The position numbers and the translations under genes are program-made. Of a stretch of 64,000 bases of DNA, positions 1-10,091 are shown piece by piece (the first letter of the stretch is position 1; every line of letters starts with the position of its first letter). The DNA comes from Grammothele lineata (Eukaryota; Basidiomycota; Agaricomycetes; Polyporales; Polyporaceae). The notes beneath the pieces were generated by a model. It did not search any database, was not told where the DNA came from, and saw only the letters and a program-made list of their open reading frames with translations. The stretch lies in NCBI GenBank assembly GCA_002150815.3, contig NDFF03000001.1:372001-436000 (forward strand), given 5' to 3'.

Positions 1-464
1 GAAGTGGTGACATGGAGCGAGGCAACGAAAGTGGCGAGGAAGGGCTGAAAAAGCTTGATGAATAACGTCTTGAGTGCCGCGAGCAATTCCTCCACATAAG
101 TCAATTGGAGGATGCGCTGGTACGCAACCTAGGCACAGAGTTGCCTTTGAGCGGGTAGGGGCGCGGAGAGAGGAAAGCATCACGCACGACAAAAATGAGC
201 TCCAAGTCATTGACAAATGTCCACTTCACAGCGTACCCATCCTTCTCGTATTTTCCGTCGGAGCTCCGGCCCTCGATAAGTGCCTCGCGGACGAGAGAGT
301 TGACAGGGGAGGAGGAGGATGCTGCGGTATTTGATGCTGCAGGCGTGAAGGAGCGGGCCCAGAGCACAAGGCCGCCTGGAAGAGGGCGCGGTTAGACTGG
401 CGGCGGAGCTGATAGAGGAAACGAGGAGCGGGCCTTTATGAGAGATGGAGCAATGATCGAGCAT
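1..464 (-). CDS. Signal recognition particle receptor alpha subunit, N-terminal part (gene runs off the left edge)
   Basis: Only the 5' end is present. The spliced N-terminus begins MLDHCSISHKGGLVLWAR and later contains the stretch IFVVAYQRILQLTYVEEL. Both match the longin-like N-terminal domain of SRP receptor alpha, which docks on SRP-receptor beta at the ER membrane; the GTPase domain would lie outside the window. Exons read as 464-434, 375-188 and 128-1. The second intron (187-129) is GT-AG. The first intron fits only as a GC-AG intron of 58 nt (433-376); that choice restores the family's KGGLVLW motif. The gene diverges from the Argonaute gene across about 450 bp. Identity is strong because several conserved blocks appear in order. 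The unusual donor is inferred from protein alignment in memory, not from transcripts. Confidence 0.85.
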
Positions 465-912
465 GCGGGCGAGATTGTGGAAGGATTGCGGAAGGAAGAA
501 GGCGAAGGGGCTGTTAGCTGCTGTTAGCGAGTGTGGGTGTCCCAGCCGAAGCAGCTTCCCGGCTTCTCTGCCCAGGCGCCCGAGGACGCGAGCGCGTGCG
601 CCTACCTTCGCCCCTGGTGCTGCAGCATCCGACGCGCTGGCTCTTGTCCTCCCGACGCGTCCGTGCGATGGGCCAATGTTGGTCCAGCAGAGCCGAATCT
701 GGCATAACCCCTTCGAATACCACAAGTTCCAGGGATATCGCATATGTGTATAAAATGACATCCTGGTCTGAGTTCCCTGCCCGAGCCGTGCTCTTTTCTG
801 CCCCACTATCCAGCTTTCAAGTTCCTTCCTCCCCACGTCGCCTTCCACATTGCTGGTACATGCGCTCATCTCATGCTAAATCCCTCGAAGGCTTATATGT
901 TCTTTCTTAGAC
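465..912. promoter_or_regulatory. Divergent intergenic region between SRP receptor alpha and Argonaute
   Basis: About 450 bp between two start codons facing away from each other. Open frames on both strands here are short and unlike any family I recognise. It presumably carries both promoters. I see no convincing TATA box, although a TA-rich patch (tgtataaaat) lies near 747-756, about 160 bp before the Argonaute ATG. Confidence 0.5.
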
Positions 913-3900
913 ATGGCCGATCCCATTACGGTCAATACAAACTGCGTCCTCGTAGGCACTCTCCCGACGCAACCGTACTTCCAGTACGATGGTTAGTATA
1001 CTATTTGTTGCCGCACGTGGTTCCCCAAGCCGCTCCCCACGAACACCCATGCTGACACTCTCTCGGTCTCGCCGCTCGCGCCAGTCAGTAAGTGGGCACG
1101 TGCACCGTACCTTATCACGGTAGCTGACAGGGACCTACAGTGATATTTGAAAGGGAGCCTGACGATATTAGTCTCCCTAAGCGTCGTAACTACGAGATCG
1201 TGGATCGACTCCAGAACGAGAACGCGGCTGCGTTCAACCCACGCCCGGTCTATGATGGACGGAAGATTATGTTCTCCCGAGGACAAATCCCCTCGACCCC
1301 AGTATGCGTCCTACGCACTATCCGCCGTCACTCGTTGAGCTAAGATTGCGCCCAGTTCTCAATCACCTTCGGCCGCGAAGGGCGCAGCAAGACTTTTCAG
1401 ATTCGTATCACGCGTGTAGGAGTTGTAGACCCGGGGTAACGCGGTGTTGGCTTATGACAGTTTTGATGTCTTTGCTGACGTCCTATCCCCAATCAGGCAC
1501 TTGAGAGCGATACTGAAGCCCAACGCACAAGCAATGGCCGCTCAAGGCGGAGGGAATCTAATGCCAATCACATTGCTCCAGCTCATTGTCCGACAGGCTC
1601 CGAACCTCAGGCACGGATTTCCTGCTGACTCCCAATCATTTTTCACTCATGAGGGAGCCTCCGATCTTCGCTGTGGTCTCTCCGCTTGGAGGGGCTTCTT
1701 CCAGTGAGATCTCTTTCCCCACCATACGTACAGCCTCCCATTCACGATGTTGTATAGGAGTGTACGACCGACACCCGAGAGACTGCTCATCAACGTCGAT
1801 ACCGCAAATGCCGTGGTGTACGTTCTGTGCTATCGTGTTCAATGGGCGCGTGCTCAAACCTTACTACTCAACGAAACAGCTATAGCCCAGGCCCGCTCAT
1901 CAGTTCGATGATGCAATGGCTCGGAATTCACAATGAGCGCGACTTGGTGAACATACCTCGGTCAAACATCTTGAAACTCCGTACCTTCCTCAAGGGTGTC
2001 ATGGTCAGAGTTACTGTAGCTCCGGGTCTGCGACCCAGGCCAATCGCGGATTTAATCCCCGCGGCTGGGTTGGAGGAATTTGACAATAATCAAGGTCAAC
2101 GGATTACAGTTCGGGTACCATGCATCTCTTAGTTCATCCACTTTAAGAGGTGTCACTGACATGTTCTGTGGAAGCAACACTTCCAGAGGAAGTACAATAG
2201 AGAAGTCAGACTTCCTCGTGCTCTAGGGGTCCGGCTCGGCAGGACAGCAATCATACCCGCGGAGTTCATCGAAATCCTCCCCGGCCAAGTCTACCGAAAG
2301 AAGTTGCCGCCCAACGTCCAGAGTCAGTTCCTCAGGTACACGACTGCCCCACCGCCTCAGCGCTTCCAGGCAATCAACGATGCATTGCGCACAGACGTAA
2401 TTGATTCCAGCTTTATTCTGTACGAGACTGTTCTCACGGAGCCATGCAGGCCTTCAATCACGGAAGTTCTGACTTCGTGCTTGATTCTGGGATGCGAATT
2501 GACCGTACGCTGATGGCCGTCGACGGCGTAGTCATCCGCCCTCCGAGGATCGAATATGGCAGTGGCTCCGTGGTACGGCCTCGTCACGTCTTAGTACGAG
2601 GCGTCTCAGGCTGATACGCGAACTCTTTTCCAGACGCTCCCACCCAAAGCAGGTTCTTGGAATGTGGTGGGTCAGCGATTCCATCAGCCAGGTGACTTAT
2701 CCAACTGGGCGATTGTTTACTACGAGGGGGATGGTCACGGTGTCCACGGATTTGTCCAGCACCTCATGCAGAACATGCGAAATCTAGGTTAGTGCATAGT
2801 CGTCTTTTTTGCTGTTGCCTCCGCTCACAACCACATAGGAATGAGTAAGCAAGCCATGAATCTAATCTCACCGTCCTCGGGTGCTCATGACCCTGTAGAT
2901 GTCCGAGACTTCCGAAGGCTGGAAGCAGGAAATCGGCAGAACCCTGTAGCGGTAGGATTCTCTTCAGTCCTCCTGGATGATGCTATTTCACGGCCTCTGT
3001 ATACAGGCACTTGAGATCGTGCGTGGGGCATTAGATCGGCCAGGGCAATCGCCCAGTCCTCCATTTGTCCTGGTTCTGCTGCCCGACAACGCTCCCGACT
3101 GCAGACAGGCGGTGAAACACTGGGGAGACGTCACCTATGGTGTTATAACACAATGTGTGGTACGTAGCTCTGCAACTTGAATGGAGCGTCACACAGCACT
3201 TATTCGGCTCTGGGATGGCTATAGAAATACGGGAAGGCAGTCAAAGTTACTGGCAGAGACCAATACGTCAACAATGTCGCTTTGAAGTAAGGTCCTCTGC
3301 CGCATGTCCCCTGATCGACACTACTAATGGAATGCACCAGGATTAACACACGGCTTGGCGGACTCAATTCCCGTGTTGGGGCCCTGAACGACCTCTACAG
3401 CCACTCTATGATAATTGGTACGTCGAATATCCGCTCTTGCAAGTACATATGTTGAACGTATATCCAAAAAGGTGCGGATGTCAGCCACCCAGGACCTGGG
3501 GCCGAGAATCGGCCATCCGTCACTGGTCTCGTTGCGTCCGTTGGGCATTCCCCGAAGTATACCGTCTCTATCAGTAGAGTCCAACAACCCCGCCTCGAAA
3601 TCATACAAGACCTCGACGACATGGTCGCCGTAAGTGGTCGCTGGCTCTCGCCGGTTGACATGTCTGATGAAGCCGCTGCATGGCAGTATGCCCTGGATGA
3701 ATGGCTCAAGTGTCGTAGCAATCCACAAGGAGGTGTTCCCTTGCCACCACGGTTCCTGATTTTCTATCGGGACGGTGTAAGCGAGGGCGAGTTTGACACA
3801 GTCTATAATGTCGAGATCGAGAAAATCAGGGGTAAGCACGATCGTAAGGATGGCAGGCAACTCATACCCTATTCTCATACCGTCTTTCCTCAGAGGCCTT

Positions 3901-4764
3901 CAGGAAGAGCAGGATGCCGGAGAACATCTGGCCTCGTATCGTATTTATTGTCGTTGGCAAACGGTACCCTTGTAACCTCATTGGATCTCAATGCGACGCT
4001 CACGCTCTGCCCCGCATCGCCAGCCACCACGTCCGCTTTTTCCCTCAAGGGTGAGTGCCCGCAAATATCCTGGACCAGTGTGAACTGCACGCCTGACGAT
4101 ATTGCAGCCCTAGGGACGCGGATAGGTCTCAGAACTGTCCGGCGGGTTTGTTAATTGACAAAGCGATCAAGAACCCAAAGTACGACGACTTCTATCTGCA
4201 GTCGCATGCAGGCCTCCTCGGCAGTAAGCACGTCCGATCCTGATATTCCTCGGCCGCCCCTCACTGCGCTACGTCTCCTAGCGAGCAGACCCGCTCACTA
4301 CGTTATTCTGGAGAAACCGGCGGAACTCGACATGCAAGCGTGAGTGTGAACGACTCCGAGGCGGACACTCTTCCCACTTGTCCTGAAACGTTAGACTTTT
4401 GCAGTATCCAGTCCTTGACCTTCAACCTCTGCCACGTGTACGCGAGCGCGACGCGTTCTGTCTCCATCCCCGCTCCGGTCTACTGTAAGCCCTCTCCGAA
4501 GATGTCTTTTCGCCCACATGCTAAATCTGCCTTTTCTCTAGATGCGGATGTATGGAACAACCTCATTGATCTGATGCGGTCTATCACTAACACCTGTCCA
4601 AACAGAAACTCTGCAGCCGGCTCGAGTTCCACTGCGAGAACGGAGCGTCCCTGAGCGACACCGCGTCCGAGGTGACGGGGCAGGGCCGCGGCGGCTTTGA
4701 CCTGGATTACTGGAAGCGTATGTTTTTGCCTTGCAAACTGTCCCGATCGCACCACTTCTTGTGA
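913..4764 (+). CDS. Argonaute protein (PIWI/PAZ), predicted slicer-competent
   Basis: Small-RNA-guided silencing effector. I assemble 23 exons giving about 833 aa: 913-991, 1141-1301, 1356-1435, 1497-1703, 1758-1826, 1880-2114, 2175-2396, 2450-2572, 2634-2787, 2839-2844, 2899-2951, 3007-3159, 3225-3286, 3341-3417, 3472-3629, 3687-3831, 3894-3963, 4024-4050, 4108-4223, 4282-4339, 4405-4484, 4542-4549, 4606-4764; all phases close. The order is N domain (ITVNTNCVLVG, PVYDGRK), PAZ region, MID, then PIWI. The DEDH catalytic residues are visible: D in GADVSHPGPG, E in RLEIIQDL, D in FYRDGVSEGEF, H in TSRPAHYVIL. The N-terminus is short, starting almost at the N domain. The C-terminus, as read, lacks the usual MYFM-like tail, so the last exon may be wrong. 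Two exons are 6 and 8 nt long, and the 57-nt intron at 3630-3686 is also open in frame. Confidence 0.93.
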
Positions 4765-5096
4765 ACTTGATCGAAATGTGCGTATCCCATGTACGATATA
4801 TGTTGCCGAACTTCCCTTCTCCGCCGTGACGTTGAACCGAATGTAGTGTGCAGCTGTACGAGTACTCGAGAAATGTTGTATGCAGAGATGAGAATCTACG
4901 AATGCAAGCGTTGTTCCCTAGATCTCGTGCTTGTATCTTTGATCAGAGTCGTATTCCAAGAGATTCATCCGAAACGACGGCGGTAATATAATCCTACAAC
5001 ATGCCAAGATTATAACTTATGATAGGGCTGCAGACGGAGCAATATACAAGATGCAAAGCAAAGCAATGACACACGTTCCAAGTCCCACGATATTCG
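4765..5096. other. Intergenic, convergent 3' ends
   Basis: Lies between the Argonaute stop and the stop of the minus-strand membrane protein gene. It is AT-richer than the surrounding coding DNA. I see no gene in it; it presumably contains the two 3' UTRs. Confidence 0.6.
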
Positions 5097-6039
5097 TCAC
5101 GGGTGATCCCTGTACCTGCCCGCCTCATAGTACCCGTCCTCGGGATCATGGTCGTACTGCTGGTGCATCTCCGCCGACTGTTGCACCTTCTCGTATACCG
5201 GATCCCGATAGCTCCCCTGCGTGAACGGCGGCGGGCTCTCATCGTCCTCGAGCGAGTTATGGCGCACGAGCGGGACCCCGCTGACGGACCCTGCATAGTC
5301 CCCACGTGGCAGGGAGACGAAACCGGATGGTCCAGGATTCCCGCCGCCGCCGCCGCCATTACGGGCCATAGCCATGAACTCGGCGGAGGGCGCGGTCCGG
5401 TCCGCGCGTGCGCGGCGCCGGCGGAAGTAGAGGAAGGCGAGCACGGCTAAGGCGATGAGTGCGACGGCGCCGAGGACCCCGCCGACGATCGCGCCGGTAT
5501 GGTTGGAGGAAGAGGAAGAGATATCCTCGTCGGACGCTTTGGGGCGGCCGGAAGTGGTGGGATTGTTCGAGGCTCCCATCGCACTTATCGAGGAGGCCGA
5601 CGATGAGGTTGACGACGAGGATAGCAGGGGGCTAGAGGGCGATGATATTGAGTCGGTAGTGGCTGAACTCGAGGACGCCGCTGCAGTGTCTGTGCCTATG
5701 CACGCATGATGTAGATGGTAAGTAATAGGTGAGACGGTTAGGCGTACCCGAAGTAGACGTTGACGTATCGATAGTCGCGGAGTTAATGTCACTTGTATTG
5801 GGCCCAACAGTCGTGGAGGCTGGCAATGTAACCGATGAGTCCTCAGTTGGCGTTGAAGGTTCGGTGCTGGTAGCACCAGCGGTGTCCGTAGGTTGCGACA
5901 CCGTGGATGTCGAGGGAGGCGACTGGCTGTTGTCGCTCGTACTAGTTTGTGTCTGAGTACAAAGTTCCTTCGCGAACGGGTGCTCGGGACATCCTGAGAA
6001 CGGGGGCCAGCCGGGAAAGAAGTCCTGAGACCGAATCAT
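5097..6039 (-). CDS. Ser/Thr-rich single-pass membrane protein with juxtamembrane basic stop-transfer; unidentified
   Basis: Two exons are supported: 6039-5748 (5' end uncertain) and 5695-5097, joined by a 52-nt GT-AG intron, giving 296 aa if the ATG at 6039 is used. The first two-thirds is rich in Ser, Thr and Pro, as in an O-glycosylated extracellular stalk. A hydrophobic segment (GAIVGGVLGAVALIALAVLA) is followed by RRRRARADR and a cytoplasmic tail with PPPF, YEKV and acidic residues. This layout recalls fungal Mid2/Wsc-like wall sensors or mucin-like proteins, but I see no cysteine-rich WSC domain. No signal peptide is visible after the 6039 start, so an upstream exon between 6040 and about 6530 is likely. 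The name is descriptive only. Confidence 0.6.
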
Positions 6040-6608
6040 GAGATGGGTCGGGGAAGGATCAGACGGGAGACGCACCGGTTGGATCGAGTCTGTAGGCTGG
6101 TCTCTCCTCCAGGCCTGCTTGCGGACAACATTGGGGGGAACCATCAGCTGGCTAGCGGTGCTGGAGGAGGGCGGAAGACAAGGAGGAGGCGGCCAGTAAA
6201 AGAAGCATTGGAAGGACTGAGGGTGGCTGTGGGCGGGCAGGAGACGGCTGAGGCATTCACTGGCTGTGGATGCCCGTCCTGTCCGACGTGATGGCTGCTC
6301 GGACCTGCACTGCCCGGCCAACGCCCGCAACGCCCGCAGTCGGCCTCTTCCCCGGCCCATGCCGTCCCAGGCGGCCATCGTGGCGCAAGGCGTGAACACC
6401 GGGTCTGGAGACTCGTTGACTGTTGCGGGCTGCTCGAGGAGGTCGCATGAGTCTCGCGTGAGACTGGCAGGCGACATCTCGTTCAAGTCCACGCCTGGTC
6501 CCGCCAGTCGACGCGACGTCGACGTCATCCGGGGTCGTCATCCCGGGCCGCCCTCTCCGGACGTGCTCCCGCAGCCGAGTCCGAACTTGCTGACTGACCC
6601 GCTCTCTC
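6040..6608. other. Interval with probable unresolved 5' exon(s) and divergent promoter
   Basis: GC-rich stretch between the membrane-protein gene (-) and glyoxalase II (+). A long minus-strand open frame continues up to about 6528 but has low-complexity composition and no recognisable motif. The missing signal-peptide exon of the neighbouring gene probably lies here. I could not place it. Confidence 0.4.
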
Positions 6609-7847
6609 ATGTTCTTCCACCGTGTCTCTTATATTGCAAAGCAGTCTGTTCTATCGCACAGAGCACGCTCGGTTCCTATCCGTCTGCCTGTTGCTTCCTT
6701 TGCCACCTCCGCCGCCTCCAAGATGAAGGTCGTCCCCGTCCCCGTCCGGGAAGACAACTACGCATATCTCCTCATCGACGACGCAACCAATACCGCGGCT
6801 GCGGTCGACCCGTACGACGTCCCCAAGGTACAGGCCGCCGCCGCAAAGGCGGGCGTCCAGATCGTCGCCGGCATTACAACCCACCATCACTTCGACCACA
6901 GTGGTGGGAATGAGGTGCGTACAGCACGCCCAACGCCGCAGCTCCGTCTGTGAACTCAATTGCCCCGGGCGCAACTCACACAACGTTCGCGCCCTCTCTG
7001 CACAGGCGTTCGTACGTATCTCCTTTGAGACACTGTAATACCGCTCGCACTGGAGATACTGTGTCCCTTACGCGCCCGTAGGCCAAGGCGTACCCCGATG
7101 TTCCCATTTACGGCGGCAGCAACAAGAGCCCGGCACTGACCAAGATCGTCAAGGACAAGGACGAGTTCGACGTGAGCGGCATTCACATCCGGTGCGTCCG
7201 CGTTCCCCGCCCTCCGTCACGCGCGTCGCGTCCGTATAAATGACACCCGCTCCGCGTCCCGCCGTCTCCACACCGGCCTTGTCGGACACTCCCGCGGCCC
7301 ATAGCTGCCTGCACACCCCGTGCCACACCCAGGACTCGATCTGCTACTACGCGACGGACAAAGCGCCATCCAGCGGCGACGGCGCGCACCCGGGCGGGGT
7401 CTTCACGGGCGACACGCTTTTTGTCGCCGGGTGCGGCCGCTTCTTTGAGGGCGATGGCGCGCAGATGCACGCCGCGCTCTCGTACCTCGCGACGCTCCCC
7501 CCACAGACTGTTGTGTACGACGGGCACGAGTACACGAAGAGCAACCTGCGGTTTGCGAAGCACGTCGACCCGCAGAACGCTGGGCTCGCACGCCTCGAGA
7601 AGCTCATTCAGGACGGCGTTGTACCTGGTGAGCGCACGACGATCGGCGACGAGAAGGAATGGAACCCGTTCATGCGACTGGACAGCGCTCCGATCCAGTG
7701 AGTACAACGGCTTGTTTGCCTTTCGCGAAGGCTGTAAGGACGGATAAGCTCACGTCAGCGTTCGAATTCAGGAAAGCCACGGGCGGTGGGGAATCCAGCG
7801 CCGTGATGGATGCCCTCAGGGACCTAAAGAACAACTACCGAGGGTGA
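6609..7847 (+). CDS. Glyoxalase II (hydroxyacylglutathione hydrolase), probably dual targeted
   Basis: Hydrolyses S-lactoylglutathione to D-lactate and glutathione, the second step of methylglyoxal detoxification. Exons are 6609-6914, 7006-7011, 7082-7191, 7305-7697 and 7772-7847; phases close for 296 aa. The metallo-beta-lactamase metal motif THHHFDHSGG is at about residues 91-100, followed by HTPCHT, the metal-bridging aspartate in FTGDTLF, and GHEYTKSN. The first ATG gives an Arg/Ser-rich, acid-poor N-terminus typical of a mitochondrial presequence. A second in-frame ATG at 6723 starts MKVVPVPVREDNYAY, the usual cytosolic N-terminus, so alternative starts could give two isoforms. Exon 2 is a 6-nt microexon encoding Ala-Phe, which is needed to restore the GGNEAFAKAYPD block. 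Confidence 0.93.
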
Positions 7848-8207
7848 GCTGGGTATGTCGTGTGCCTTCTAATCTTACGCGACCATTCCTGTTGACGTGG
7901 TCGTATCTAGTTCTGTCCGTCTCTGGCAGTAACCAGAGACAGTGTTGACCGTAGCCATGCATCTGGAGCGTGTATTTCTATCTCCCCATCTCAATCGTTG
8001 ATATCCGGCAATTATATTGGATTGAATTCAGGGATGTTGTCCGCAGCGACTATCAGGGCACACATTGGGTCCAACGCGGAAACAGTTGTGGTTTTACACT
8101 GGTCCTCCATTCATAAGACATTAGATAGGTACAGCCAGGACCCACAGAAGATCCGACGAATCGACCCGAAGAAGTACGAAGGTAGACATGGCAATCGCAT
8201 GGAGACA
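7848..8207. other. Convergent intergenic region
   Basis: 3' sides of glyoxalase II (+) and SFT2 (-). I see no gene. Confidence 0.6.
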
Positions 8208-9069
8208 TTAGAGGCCGAAGACCTTGAGGACCGCGCTGCGCGCGTAGGGAATGTAGGACAGGGTGTACCATGTGTACGCGAGGTACTCAATGATCACAAA
8301 GACTGGGGGAATATTGAGAGGAGTCGAAGGACATCAGCAGAACGAGGTACTCACTGATACAGAGAAGCTGTGAGGGAGGATAGTTAATCACGGTAACACC
8401 GAAGAGAGGAGAACCCGCTCACGTCGCTGCCAATGACGAACGCGCCCACGAAGATGAGGACTATGGATGCCAGGAAGATGATGGTTGCGACAACGCGCAC
8501 AGGCTTGAACATCTGTGAAGATGGGTGGCAGTTAAAAAACCATCGCGCGGGGACTTTGGCGCAGATGAACATACCGCTTTCAATTGTGATGCAAACTACA
8601 TTACACATTCGCCACGTTTAATGTTAGTCTCAGAAACGACAGGGGGTCCAGGAGAGGCGTACCCCAATCAAGAAGCCCGTTCCAATCAGAGAAATAATCG
8701 TCCCGAGACCGTACAAGACTGTCCGGGTGTGAGCGCCCGGCCTCCTGAACGGATTAAGAGAGGGTACATACACGCAAAGCTGGTGAGCGAGCCGAGGAAC
8801 AGGAAGATAGCTCCAAGCAAGCTCAGCACGAAACCGATTCCGAGACTACAAGACATAGGAGTAAAGAAACGATGCGTGAGTCCCCTTGGAATGTGGCGGA
8901 TGCCACCAGTCCAGTTTGGGCAGATAACTCACCATCCGATGAACCCATAGATGCGTTGCATGCGCGTTAAGCCAAGGAACTTGAACGCGGAGTCACCCTC
9001 GAAGAACTGCGTGTCGGGAATGGCGCCGCCCGCGGCTTCGAGGTTAAACCAGCCCTTTGAGTTCGACAT
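8208..9069 (-). CDS. SFT2-family vesicle transport protein (four-TM Golgi protein)
   Basis: Tetra-spanning Golgi membrane protein thought to help endosome-to-Golgi vesicle fusion. Seven exons (9069-8933, 8845-8774, 8744-8663, 8595-8575, 8512-8423, 8367-8355, 8302-8208) give 169 aa with closed phases. The N-terminus ends in [18 protein letters not shown], matching the family's RxxRixgF start of TM1. Three further hydrophobic segments follow, with the conserved loop [17 protein letters not shown]. The C-terminus [14 protein letters not shown] also fits the family. Two exons are microexons of 21 nt (FASQLKA) and 13 nt; without them the GF..Q.K.MFKPVR and LLCIIFVIIEY blocks break. Confidence 0.9.
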
Positions 9070-10091
9070 ACTGCTTTCTTGGTTGTAGGGTGGGTTTGAC
9101 GGTTAAAACCAGAATTTTTGGAGTACAAGTGAGACGAAGAAAGGTCACGGGCGGCGAGCGCAGCGTTGGGGGCGAATGGAACGACGGCAGAGAGAGGCCA
9201 GCAAGCTCTCGGCGGTGTTGCCTGTGCTGAGAACAGCACGATGGCGCCTATTTCCGACTGTGCATCCACCCCAGCGCTGCCAAGGGCGCGACGCACGTGA
9301 CGCGAAGCCTATTAGACGCGAGACGCGACGCGGTCGTCGGCTCAACGTTCTCGAATCTCGCGTTGATCTCGACTGCCACCATGGGGCGGGGGCGGCGTTC
9401 GTCCGACACCTGCTTCTTCTTGGTAGCCTATATCCAACTTCTCCGGAGCCTGCGAATCTATATTCGGATCTATGCTCGGCCGGGACGCCAACAACAGCGT
9501 CGTGATTGAGTCGCCTCGGGCACAGCACATGCACGTATCGCGGACTGTGCGATGCAGCAAGTTTACGGCTGAGACGGGGATATTCGATGTCGGCGGAGGT
9601 ATTGTGGTAAGCATGTGACTTCCTTTCCCCTTGGATTCGTATATATGGAGGAACTACAGTAATCATGTCGCGTTTATGCGTACATCGTGTGCCAAAATCC
9701 GTCGCTACTGAGATGAGAACGTCAACAGACTCCTGCGAAGCACCCGTGCTTATTCAAACTAGGCATCATCGTGTAAGAAACATCGACGGTTTAGGTCTAT
9801 GTCTACGCCCTCGACTGCGTCCATCCGGGTCAAGCCATATCCAGCCCACACATGACCGCGTGGGTGACTATATCAGGGAATCCATTCTACAGGGTGCGAT
9901 TCCATTGTCAGAATACGCGTTGGTCAGACCGAGTGCCTCCGTCGCCTCTTGCTCTTCGCTCAGCATCATCGTCTGTCGGTAGCTAGTCACTGCTTGTATA
10001 TAACGGTCCTCCTTAAGAAGCTGACACTTCCTCGCTCCCTGATCTGCAGCTCTCTTCGTGGAACCCCTAAGTTTAACATCTCCTCACCATC
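9070..10091. other. 1-kb intergenic region, possible unassigned exon
   Basis: Contains the SFT2 promoter side and the upstream region of the intradiol dioxygenase. One plus-strand open stretch at about 9450-9610 has protein-like composition and ends just before a GTAAGC donor-like site, but I could not connect it to a gene or a family. Nothing else is supportable. Confidence 0.4.

Noticed and set aside
207..869. 220-aa minus-strand open frame at the left edge
   Set aside because: It reads through the SRP receptor intron and promoter; only its internal MLDHCSISHKG part is real coding sequence.
9450..9610. Plus-strand exon-like stretch containing MLGRDANNSVVIESPRAQ
   Set aside because: Protein-like and followed by a donor-like GTAAGC, but no acceptor-side exon joins in frame and no family is recognised.
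9145..9666. 173-aa minus-strand ORF
   Set aside because: Arg/Ser-rich composition typical of antisense or GC-rich random frames, no motif.
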